Assembly (NCBI GenBank): GCA_014879845.1
Contig: JACSRI010000135.1
Location: 1 to 48,386 of the forward strand
Direction of reading: 5' to 3'
DNA length: 48,386 bases
Source: Opitutaceae bacterium
Lineage (GTDB): Bacteria; Verrucomicrobiota; Verrucomicrobiia; Opitutales; Opitutaceae
Shown here: positions 34,007-41,738 of the stretch, piece after piece
Position numbering within the stretch: the stretch's first letter is position 1
How the letters are laid out: the number at the start of each line of letters is the position of its first letter
Program-made: the position numbers and the translations under genes
The notes under the pieces: generated by a model
The model's input: the letters and a program-made list of their open reading frames with translations, nothing else
Databases searched by the model: none
What the model was told of the DNA's origin: nothing

Positions 34007-36643
34007 ATGCGCCTCATCCCGCTTCTCTCGTCCGCCACGTTCGCACTCGCCACATCGTCCGGCCTGCTCCACGGCGCGGATACACCCGCGGTCCCCGCCG
34101 GCTGGTTCGCCTGGCCCTACGTCGATCCGCAGCCCGGCAGCGCGCTCGACACCAGCGCCCTCAACCACAAGCCCGCCGGCGCGCACGGTGCAGTCATCGT
34201 GCACGACGGCGTATTCAAGACCGCCGACGACGGCCAGCGCATCCGCTTCTGGGGCTGCAACCTCAGCTCAAACGAGGCATTTCCGGCCGACGCCGCCACA
34301 GCCGAGCGCATGGCGAGCCGGCTCGCGGCCGGCGGCGTCAACATCGCGCGCCTGCACCACCTCGACAACCCATGGTCGGTCGACTCCGGCGGCAGCCTGT
34401 GGCGACCCGGCTCGCAGGACCGCATCACCATCGACCCCGCGCAGCTCGACAAGCTCCACCGCCTCGTCGCCGCGCTCAAGGCCGAGGGCGTGTATTCGAA
34501 CATCAATCTCAAGGTCTCGCGCACGCACACCGAGGCCGACGGGTTTCCCCCCTCGATCGCGGAGCTGCCCGCCTTCCACAAGCGCGTGGACTACTTCTCC
34601 CGCCGCCACGTCGAGCTGCAGAAGGACTATGCCCGCCAACTCCTGTCGGCGAAGAACCCCTACACCGGCCTGAGCCTCGCCGAGGATCCCGCCGTGGCCG
34701 TGATCGAGATCAACAACGAGAACTCCCTCCTCGGCCTGCGCACGCGCGACATCGGCGCCGGCCTGCACCTCTTGCCCGAGCCCTTCCGCGGCGAGCTGAC
34801 CGGGATGTGGAACCGCTGGCTGGCAAAAAAATACTCCGGCAAGGTCGCCCTGGCGCTCGCCTGGGAGCGCGGCGCCACGCCCGCGGGCGAGTCCCCGCTC
34901 ACGCCGGCCTCGCGCTGGTTCGCCGATGCGCAGCCGGGCAACACGGTGACCGTGGCTTCGCCCAGCCCCGGCGAGGTCCATGTTTCAATCCAGCCCGGCG
35001 ACGGCGTGCGCTGGCGCTCGGCCGCGTACCTCGACGCCCTCCGGCTCACGGAGAACAGCACCTACACGCTGACGTTTTCCGCCCGCGCCGACATCGCGCG
35101 CCGCGCCGAGATCGCGGTCGGCCGCGACGATCCGCTCTGGCGCACGGACAAGTGGCGCTCGCGCGGCCTGCGCGCCATGATCGATCTCGCGCCGGTGTGG
35201 CGGGACTACCGCCACGTCTTCGTCGCACACTCCATCGTCGACGTGGCCACGCGCCTGTCCGTCCTCGCCGGGAACCAGTCCGGCGAGATCTGGCTCAGGA
35301 ACGTGAGGCTCGTTTCCGGTTCCGCCACCGCCGGCCTGCAGGGCGGCCAGGACCCGGCGGCCGGCACGGTGCCGATCCCGACCGACCCGACGCCCGCGCA
35401 GTGGAACGACTGGCTGCAGTTCCTCGTCGACACCGAGGTGGCCTACGTGGCGGAAATGCGCGCGACGCTGCGCGACGAGCTCGGCGTGCGCGCCCCGATC
35501 GTGTGTACGCAAGCCAACTACGGCGGCATCGCCGGTCTGGTGCGCGAGCAGCAGTCGGAGTTCATCGACGCGCACTGCTACTGGCAGCATCCCGACTGGG
35601 GCAACCCCGCCTCGGCCTGGGACACCGCGCGCTACACGATCAACAACTGGCCGCAGGTCGGCGAACTCGGCCCGCGCTGGTTCGGCGAGTTCGGCGCACT
35701 CGCGCAGCTGCGCGTCACGGGCAAACCCTTCAGCGTGACCGAGCTGGACCATCCCGCGCCCAGCGACTACGCGGCCGAGATGTATCCATTCTGTGCGACC
35801 TTCGGCGGCCTGCAGGATTGGGACGCACTCTACACCTTTGACATGGTCGGGCTCGGCGACGCACCGGCCGCGGACTCCGGCGCACTGCGCACGTTCTTTG
35901 ACCAACACCATCATCCCGCCAAGTGGGGTTTCGGGCCCTTCGCCACGCGTGTGTTCCGGCTCGGGCTGGTCCCGCCCCTCGCGACCCAGCGCGAGCTCTT
36001 CGTGCGCTCCGCCTTCTGGGCCGAGGCCAATCACCTCGATGTGCTCTGGCTCAAGCACCAGACCGGCCGCGACCTCGGCTTCCTCAACAGCCGGCTGAGC
36101 GTGAACGAGAAGCTCCTCGCCCGCTCCGAGGCCACGCGCGTGGAGACGTCTGGCGACAGCCGCACCTCACCCGCCCGCCTCATCCAGGCCAAGCGCGGAC
36201 CGGTCTATCTCGTGAGCGCTCCCAGCGCCGCCGCACTCGTCGGCTACGTCGGCGACGACGCCGTCGAGACCGACAGCCTCACCGTCGCCTGCGAGGCCTT
36301 CGGACTCAACTTCGGCGCGGTCACCGCCGTCGCGCTCGACACCAAGCCGCTCGCGCTTTCCGAACGCATCCTCGTCACGCTCGCCGCCCGCGCGGAGAAT
36401 CAGGGTGCCGAGTGGAACGCCGTGCGCACGAGCGTGGGCGACATCTGGGGCAAGGGAGGTCCGACCATCGCCGAGCGGGTGCCGGCGATCGTGCGTGTGC
36501 AGAACTTCAATGCCCGCAAGGTCCGCGCCCTCGCGCCCGACGGCTCCATCGCCGCCGAGATCCCCGCGGTGTGGAAGAACGGCTGGCTCAACTTTGCCAC
36601 GATGCGGGGCCCGGCGACGTTGCACTACGAGATCACGCCGTAG
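34007..36643 (+). CDS. Secreted clan GH-A glycoside hydrolase with internal carbohydrate-binding-like domain
   Basis: 878 aa from the ATG at 34007, with a signal peptide (about 1-22). The barrel starts at IRFWGCNLSSNEAFP and GGVNIARLHHLD; the acid/base is Glu238 in EINNENS and the likely nucleophile is Glu579 in FSVTELDHP, the pair expected for clan GH-A retaining enzymes. Between them, residues ~300-440 form a jelly-roll-like insert (HVSIQPGDGVRWRSAAYLDA, YTLTFSARADI) resembling CBM4/9 modules. The C-terminal ~200 residues look like a beta-sandwich. The GH family cannot be fixed by eye; GH5-like or beta-galactosidase/mannosidase-like enzymes are the nearest. The substrate is probably a plant or algal polysaccharide. 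Confidence 0.78.
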   Translation: MRLIPLLSSATFALATSSGLLHGADTPAVPAGWFAWPYVDPQPGSALDTSALNHKPAGAHGAVIVHDGVFKTADDGQRIRFWGCNLSSNEAFPADAATAERMASRLAAGGVNIARLHHLDNPWSVDSGGSLWRPGSQDRITIDPAQLDKLHRLVAALKAEGVYSNINLKVSRTHTEADGFPPSIAELPAFHKRVDYFSRRHVELQKDYARQLLSAKNPYTGLSLAEDPAVAVIEINNENSLLGLRTRDIGAGLHLLPEPFRGELTGMWNRWLAKKYSGKVALALAWERGATPAGESPLTPASRWFADAQPGNTVTVASPSPGEVHVSIQPGDGVRWRSAAYLDALRLTENSTYTLTFSARADIARRAEIAVGRDDPLWRTDKWRSRGLRAMIDLAPVWRDYRHVFVAHSIVDVATRLSVLAGNQSGEIWLRNVRLVSGSATAGLQGGQDPAAGTVPIPTDPTPAQWNDWLQFLVDTEVAYVAEMRATLRDELGVRAPIVCTQANYGGIAGLVREQQSEFIDAHCYWQHPDWGNPASAWDTARYTINNWPQVGELGPRWFGEFGALAQLRVTGKPFSVTELDHPAPSDYAAEMYPFCATFGGLQDWDALYTFDMVGLGDAPAADSGALRTFFDQHHHPAKWGFGPFATRVFRLGLVPPLATQRELFVRSAFWAEANHLDVLWLKHQTGRDLGFLNSRLSVNEKLLARSEATRVETSGDSRTSPARLIQAKRGPVYLVSAPSAAALVGYVGDDAVETDSLTVACEAFGLNFGAVTAVALDTKPLALSERILVTLAARAENQGAEWNAVRTSVGDIWGKGGPTIAERVPAIVRVQNFNARKVRALAPDGSIAAEIPAVWKNGWLNFATMRGPATLHYEITP

Positions 36644-36675
36644 TGCCGCGGTCGCCGGCGCGCGGACGGAAACGC

Positions 36676-37137
36676 TCAGACAAAACTCACCGTGACCTGA
36701 ATCTCGACGGTCGCGTTGCGCGGGAGTCCGGCCACGGCGATGGCAGCGCGCGCGTGTTTGCCGGCCTCGCCGTAGAGACGCACGAAAAGGTCGCTCGCGC
36801 CGTTGACCACCTGCGGGCTCGCGTCGAAGCCGGCCACTGCGTTGACGTAGCCGCCGAGGTAGATGAACTCGCGCACGCGGTCGAGGTCGCCGAGTGCGGC
36901 CTTGATCGCAGCGAGCACGTTGAGCGCGCACACGTGGGCGGCGGTGTAGCCGGACTCGATCGTCTGTTCCGCGCCGACCTTGCCCGCGTGGGTGATCACA
37001 CCCTCACGCGCGCTGATCACGCCGGCCAGCACGAGCGTGTTGCCGTGGATCCGGAAGGGCACGTAGTTGCCGCCGGGTGACGGAGCCGAAGGAAGGGCCA
37101 ACCCGAGCGACGTGAGTTTTTCTTCGATGAGGGGCAT
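36676..37137 (-). CDS. RidA/YjgF-family protein
   Basis: 153 aa. The longer chorismate-mutase-like RidA subgroup is indicated by MPLIEEKLTSLGLALP, VPFRIHGNTLVLAGVIS, ALNVLAAIKAALGDLDRV, IYLGGYVNA and ARAAIAVAGLPRNATVEIQ. Classical RidA deaminates reactive enamines/imines made by PLP enzymes, using an Arg in the RxxxxxxLP region, which is present here (ARAAIAVAGLP). Relatives sit in many catabolic operons for nitrogen-containing rings. It is the last gene of the operon creatininase-like, creatininase, formamidase, RidA, starting 9 bp after the formamidase stop. Confidence 0.85.
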   Translation of the reverse strand: MPLIEEKLTSLGLALPSAPSPGGNYVPFRIHGNTLVLAGVISAREGVITHAGKVGAEQTIESGYTAAHVCALNVLAAIKAALGDLDRVREFIYLGGYVNAVAGFDASPQVVNGASDLFVRLYGEAGKHARAAIAVAGLPRNATVEIQVTVSFV

Positions 37138-37146
37138 GGTGGTGAA

Positions 37147-38076
37147 TCAGTCGAAAATCGCGTCCGGCAGCGCGGCCGTGATCGTCGTGGTCGGCACATT
37201 GACGAGCTGGCTGACCTTCAGGTCGAGCACGACGCTGCACAGCGTGTAGGCCATGGCGGGCGTCACACCGAGTCGGGCGACGATGAACTCGATGGCGCGA
37301 CGAACCGCGCGCCGGCAGGCCTCACGCGGCTGCTCGTCGGACTCGATGAAAAGGTGCCACGGCCTCGTCGCGTAGCGCGGCGGCGCGAAGCCGCCAGGGA
37401 AGATCGCGTACGGCCCGGCGAGCGGGCGACGCTTGTGCAGGTGGAAGGTGAGCGTGACGTCCATCGGCGCCTCCATGCCGTTGATGCACACCTCGCCGTC
37501 GCCCTGCGCGGCGTGACAGTCGCCCACGAGCACGCCGGCGCCGGGCGTGAAAATCGGCAGGAAGAGCGTCGTGCCCGCGGTGAGCTGGCGCACGTCGAGG
37601 TTGCCGCCGAACGGCCCGGGTGCGCGCGTGCGAAACTCGCCGGCCTCCGCGCGCTGCACGCCGATGATGCCGGCGAAGGGATGAAGGTCGAGCGTCACGC
37701 CGGGAAAGCTGCGCGTGACGCGCTCCTCGAGCTTCCAGATGAACAGGTGATGGTCGGGAAAATCCTCCGGCAGCAGGCCGAGGCCGGGGATCAGGCTCGT
37801 CCACGCGTGCCCGTGGTGCTGATACGCGTCGATCCGGATCTCGAGCGCGTCGCCCGGCTCCGAGCCGTCGATCGCGACCGGGCCGGTCAAGGTGTGCACG
37901 CGCAGCGGTTCGAAGCGCGCCCGGAAATCCGCCGCCGTCCAATCCGGCCGCACCTGGCCGCCGCTGGAGTCGGTGCACTGGAACGTCACCGTATCGCCGG
38001 GCGCGACGGTGAGGCGCGGCGGCGTCTGGTTGTTCCAGCGGTCGACGGTCGCAGCAGCGCTCAGCGTGTGATGCAT
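37147..38076 (-). CDS. Acetamidase/formamidase (FmdA/AmdA) family
   Basis: 309 aa. SGGQV, GPVAIDGSEPGDALEIRI, HPFAGIIGVQRAE, GPFGGNLDVRQLTAGTTLFLPIF, VLVGDCHAAQGDGEVCINGMEAPMDVTL and QLVNVP follow the family order. These enzymes hydrolyse short-chain amides to ammonia and the acid and are homo-oligomeric; the GDCHAAQGDGE motif holds active-site acid residues. In this operon it probably acts on formamide or a formylated intermediate freed by the amidohydrolase-type enzymes. Start ATG 38076; 8 bp after the creatininase stop. Confidence 0.9.
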   Translation of the reverse strand: MHHTLSAAATVDRWNNQTPPRLTVAPGDTVTFQCTDSSGGQVRPDWTAADFRARFEPLRVHTLTGPVAIDGSEPGDALEIRIDAYQHHGHAWTSLIPGLGLLPEDFPDHHLFIWKLEERVTRSFPGVTLDLHPFAGIIGVQRAEAGEFRTRAPGPFGGNLDVRQLTAGTTLFLPIFTPGAGVLVGDCHAAQGDGEVCINGMEAPMDVTLTFHLHKRRPLAGPYAIFPGGFAPPRYATRPWHLFIESDEQPREACRRAVRRAIEFIVARLGVTPAMAYTLCSVVLDLKVSQLVNVPTTTITAALPDAIFD

Positions 38077-38084
38077 ACGGATAG

Positions 38085-38873
38085 TCAGGCGTCGGCCGCG
38101 ATGCGGCGTCGCCCCTGGTCAGCCAGAGCGACAATCTGCGCCACGTAGCCGTCCACGCGCTGCTCGATCCAGCGCGCGCCCTTTTCGGCCGATGCTGCGG
38201 TGGCGTCGCCCATCACGCCGCTGCGCGAGACATCCTGCGAGGCCCATGCAAACGTCGCTGGAGCGTCCTCCGGACGGAGCTCGCCCGGATCAGACAGGTG
38301 AGCCGGATATTCGCACGTTCCAAGATGCGGACGCACGAGCGACGGCGCCGCGGCGAGCAGCCACGAGGTCTCCACCTCGCCGGCGTGGAAGCCATACGTG
38401 GCCTCCTGTGGCGAGAGCCCGGTCTCCGGCGCGTGGGTCAGGCGCGTCGCACGGAGGCCGAAAAGCGGCTCTAGCTCGCGCAGCGTGTAGCCGAGCACCC
38501 CGGAGTTTCCGCCATGCGTGTTGAGGACGGCGAGTTGGCGGAACCCCCACTGCGCGAGTTGGCGCGCGATGGCGTGGATCTGCCCGCGCAGGGTCTCCTG
38601 CGAAATCGTGAGCGTGCCCGGAAAGCCGATATGCTCGTTGCTCTTGCCGATCGTGATCGACGGCGCGACGTAGCAGGTCGCGTCGGCGGGCAGGCGCGCG
38701 AGGATGCGCTCGATCCAGACCTGGGCGATGAGCGCGTCGAACGCGACAGGCAGGTGCGGCCCGTGTTGCTCGATCGCACCGGTGAGGAGCACGACCGGAG
38801 CCCACGCACGATCGGGCAGCGCGCGTATCCGCGATGCGGATATAGAGGCGAGGTGACGGACGTCGCGGCTCAT
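38085..38873 (-). CDS. Creatininase-family amidohydrolase
   Basis: 262 aa from the ATG at 38873, overlapping the upstream gene by 4 nt; the longer open frame is only the overlap with that gene. Metal ligands are complete: Glu35, His37 and Asp46 (GAIEQHGPHLPVAFDA), His120 (NTHGGNSG) and Glu166 (HAGEVETS). The family opens cyclic amides (creatinine) or deformylates FAPy intermediates with two zinc or manganese ions. Which ring is used here is open; neighbouring formamidase and RidA suggest release of formyl groups and ammonia. Confidence 0.88.
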   Translation of the reverse strand: MSRDVRHLASISASRIRALPDRAWAPVVLLTGAIEQHGPHLPVAFDALIAQVWIERILARLPADATCYVAPSITIGKSNEHIGFPGTLTISQETLRGQIHAIARQLAQWGFRQLAVLNTHGGNSGVLGYTLRELEPLFGLRATRLTHAPETGLSPQEATYGFHAGEVETSWLLAAAPSLVRPHLGTCEYPAHLSDPGELRPEDAPATFAWASQDVSRSGVMGDATAASAEKGARWIEQRVDGYVAQIVALADQGRRRIAADA

Positions 38874-39523
38874 GGCTGGGACGGCCGCACCGGCCCGAGA
38901 TGACCGCCGCCCGGCAGGGCGGGCCGCCGAACGATCTCCCCGAGCAGGCTCGCCAGGTGTCGCCCGTGCCGCTCGAGGGCGTCCGAGGCCGTCCCGTCCA
39001 GCAGGCGCGCGATCTGCGCGAGGCCGGCCGGATCGGACGCGCCGAGGGCGAGCCCGAGCGCACCCAGGTGCACGCAGAACAGCTGCAGGCCGTGGTCGAT
39101 GCGCAGGTCGCGCGCCGCGACATCGCACAGCTCCTCGTTGGCTGGGCTGGCGTTGCAGAGCACGATGCGGCGGAACCCACTCGCCGCGACCGAGCGGCAG
39201 ACCTCCGCGATGAAGGCGTGCGCGAGCGGTGGCTCGACCGCGAAGACGCCCGTCCCGACCGGGCCGAGGACAAACCGCAGCGGCGGCACGACGAGCAGGC
39301 GGTCCGGTCGTTCGAAGAGCCGCGCCGCACGCTGCAGCACGCGCATGAGCACGCCTTCCTCGGCATCGAGCGGCAGATCCCCGCGCTCGGCGTATCCAGC
39401 GACCGGAACAACCACCATCGTCTCCGTCGGCGGAAGACGGGCGAAGTCCGGCCAGGTCCGCCACGGCCAGAACGTCGCGTCGTCGCAGACGCACAATGCG
39501 GGGGAGGATGAGGCGGCGGCCAT
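38870..39523 (-). CDS. Degenerate creatininase-fold paralogue without metal ligands
   Basis: 217 aa from the ATG at 39523. The fold of creatininase is recognisable: VVVPVAGYAERGDLPLDAEEG matches the strand and ligand loop of the family, LVVPPLRFVLG the next strand, and AHAFIAEVCRSVAASGFRRIVLCNASPANEEL the helix and the NGHGGN region. The ligands are mostly lost: the first His is missing and NTHGGN is replaced by NASPAN. It is therefore probably catalytically dead, serving as a partner subunit of the true creatininase, to which it is coupled by an ATGA overlap. An alternative start is TTG or ATG at 39538. Distant homology, judged by eye only. Confidence 0.6.
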   Translation of the reverse strand: MAAASSSPALCVCDDATFWPWRTWPDFARLPPTETMVVVPVAGYAERGDLPLDAEEGVLMRVLQRAARLFERPDRLLVVPPLRFVLGPVGTGVFAVEPPLAHAFIAEVCRSVAASGFRRIVLCNASPANEELCDVAARDLRIDHGLQLFCVHLGALGLALGASDPAGLAQIARLLDGTASDALERHGRHLASLLGEIVRRPALPGGGHLGPVRPSQP

Positions 39524-39611
39524 GTCAGCCGAAAGCAAAAGCGACGCCAGCCACCGGGGTCAATCGAAGGACGGACCGGGATTGGCCCGCATTATGCGTG
39601 ATGCGGCCCGC

Positions 39612-40409
39612 ATGATTCGCCTGGAGACCGCCACGCACTGGATCCTCGTCACGCATCCGGACCACGCCCGGATCGCGGGCGAGTTCGCCGATGCGTGGGG
39701 CAACGAGCGCTTCCCGCGCCCCGAGCCCTTCGGGGCCATGCGCCATGCCGTCTACCACCACGACGACGGCTGGCGGGCGCGCGACGCCGCGCCGGTCCTG
39801 ACCAGGGACAACCGGCCCGAGGCATTCACGCGCCAGCTCGTCGGCACCTACAGCGCTTTCGAGGAGATCGACCTGCCCTCATACCTGCGCGTGCGCGGCC
39901 AGGCCACGGCCGAGGTCGCGGCGCAGAACAAGGCCGCGGGCATCCTCGTCTCGATGCACACCACCAACCTGCTCACCGAGCAGGCGGACCTCGCCACCAT
40001 CCGGCCCGAGCATCGCGGGGCCCATGCCGAGTTCCTCGCCGGCCAGCTCGCCTGGCAGCACACCGCGGCGCAGGAAACCGGCATGGATCCGGCGACGCTG
40101 CGCCGCGGGTTCGAGTTCCTGCAATGCTGCGACAACCTCTCGCTCATCGTCTGCAGCGGTTACGACGGCGCACGCGACTTGCGGCACCGACACCCCGACC
40201 GCGAGGGCCGGCACCACGCGATCCGCTGCGCACCGGCGGGAGCGTCTGGATACACCCTCACCCCGTGGCCGTGCGCCGACGGCGAGATCGTCCTGCAGGT
40301 GCCGTTTCGCGCCGTGCCCAAGTCGGCCTGCACGAGCGTCGACGCCTACCGGCAGGCGTTTCACGCCGCGCCCATCGAGACCCGCCGCGTGGTCCTGCGG
40401 TCCGGATGA
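39612..40409 (+). CDS. DUF3891-family protein
   Basis: 265 aa from the ATG at 39612, chosen because DUF3891 proteins begin close to this point (MIRLETATHWILVTHPDHARIAGEFADAW); an earlier ATG at 39522 overlaps the divergent gene's start. Recognisable blocks are AVYHHDDGW, SMHTTNLL, EFLQCCDNLSLIVC and PFRAVP. The many His/Asp residues (HHDDG) suggest a metal-dependent hydrolase of the HD type, but this is not proven. Divergent from the creatininase operon and 48 bp before an amidohydrolase gene, so part of the same pathway by context. Confidence 0.75.
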   Translation: MIRLETATHWILVTHPDHARIAGEFADAWGNERFPRPEPFGAMRHAVYHHDDGWRARDAAPVLTRDNRPEAFTRQLVGTYSAFEEIDLPSYLRVRGQATAEVAAQNKAAGILVSMHTTNLLTEQADLATIRPEHRGAHAEFLAGQLAWQHTAAQETGMDPATLRRGFEFLQCCDNLSLIVCSGYDGARDLRHRHPDREGRHHAIRCAPAGASGYTLTPWPCADGEIVLQVPFRAVPKSACTSVDAYRQAFHAAPIETRRVVLRSG

Positions 40410-40457
40410 GCCGAGGTGGAGCTTGCGTGCGCTGTCGCGACGGCATGCCCTGATCCC

Positions 40458-41684
40458 ATGCCCGAGATCCGCGATTGTGTCGTCCTGCACGGCCCGGAGC
40501 TGGCGCCGCACCGGTGCACGCGCTTCGCCTGGTCGCGGGATACGATCACGGCGATCGACCTCGGCGCACCCTGCGCGCGCCTCGACGCCGGCGCAGTTGT
40601 CGTCATCCCGGGCCTGACCAACGGGCACACCCACATTGGCGACAGTGCCCTGCCCGATGGCGCGACTGGCCTCACGCTGGAGCAGGCGTTTTTCCGCCCG
40701 GCCGGCTACAAGTATCGCGAGCTGGCGAAGCTCTCGCGCGAGGAGCACCTGCCCCATCTCATCGCGCATCAGCGCTACATGGCGCGCACCGGGACGGTGC
40801 GTCACCTCGACTTTCGCGAGCAGGGCGCGGCGGGCGCACAACTCTTGCGCGACGCCTCGGCCGAGACCGGCGTGGAGGCGATCATCCTGAACCAGTTCGA
40901 TGCGCCGCCGTTCTCCGCAGCCGAGCTCGCGGCCAACACCGCGCCACTACCCGAGCCGGCCCGCGCCGAACTCGCCGCCATGCTCGCGGTGGCGGACGGG
41001 TTTTCCGAGAGCACGATGAACGACCTGACCGATGCCGCGTGGCGCGAGATCCGCGCCGCCACGTCAGCGGCGGGCAAGTTGCGCGCGATCCATTGCCTCG
41101 AAAGCACCGACTACCGGGATCGCTCGGTGGCGATGAGCGGACGCGGCGACCTCGGGCGCGCGCTCGAGATCTATGACGCGCATCTGATCGTGCACATGAC
41201 CGTGGCCGACGCCGACGAGATCGCCCGGCTCGCACGCGCGGGCCGCACCGCTGCGCTCAATCCACGCGCCAATGCCACGCTCGGCCTGCCCCTCCCGCCG
41301 ATCGCAGCCCTGTTGCGCGCGGGCGTGAACCTCCTGCTCGGGACGGACAACGGCATGCTCAATGCACCGTCCCTGCTGCCCGAGCTCGATTTTGCCTACA
41401 AGCTGGCCAAGTCCCAGTGCGCCGACGCAGTCGCGCCGGATCCGGCCGCGATCCTCAAGATGGCGACGACCAACATCCACGCGCTCCTCGGCGGCGAGCA
41501 CTTCGGCCGGCTCGAGCACGGCCTGCCGGCGGATTTTGTCGTGCTCGACTTAACCCAGCCGCACCTGCGCCACACCCGGCACGTCGTCGCGAGCGTGGTC
41601 ACGCGGGTCTCGCCGGCCGACGTGCTCGCCACCTACCGGCAGGGCCGCGAGCTGTGGCGAGACGGCCGCTGGGCGCCGGCGTGA
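40458..41684 (+). CDS. Amidohydrolase (cytosine/guanine deaminase-like)
   Basis: 408 aa from the ATG at 40458. VVVIPGLTNGHTHIGD gives the HxH metal pair, IHCLES and LIVHMTVAD the next two His, and LLLGTDNGMLN the Asp of the TIM-barrel active site. ALNPRANATLGLP is the loop seen in TRZ/ATZ-type deaminases, and the C-terminal LPADFVVLDLTQP is the small beta-domain. Members deaminate or hydrolyse guanine, cytosine, S-adenosylhomocysteine or triazines; no substrate is fixed. Together with DUF3891 and the divergent creatininase-formamidase-RidA operon it suggests breakdown of a cyclic nitrogen compound. Confidence 0.85.
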   Translation: MPEIRDCVVLHGPELAPHRCTRFAWSRDTITAIDLGAPCARLDAGAVVVIPGLTNGHTHIGDSALPDGATGLTLEQAFFRPAGYKYRELAKLSREEHLPHLIAHQRYMARTGTVRHLDFREQGAAGAQLLRDASAETGVEAIILNQFDAPPFSAAELAANTAPLPEPARAELAAMLAVADGFSESTMNDLTDAAWREIRAATSAAGKLRAIHCLESTDYRDRSVAMSGRGDLGRALEIYDAHLIVHMTVADADEIARLARAGRTAALNPRANATLGLPLPPIAALLRAGVNLLLGTDNGMLNAPSLLPELDFAYKLAKSQCADAVAPDPAAILKMATTNIHALLGGEHFGRLEHGLPADFVVLDLTQPHLRHTRHVVASVVTRVSPADVLATYRQGRELWRDGRWAPA

Positions 41685-41738
41685 GTCCGCGCCCAAGAAT
41701 CCTGCAACCTTTCGGCGGTGCGGCGGGTTCTCCCGCAT

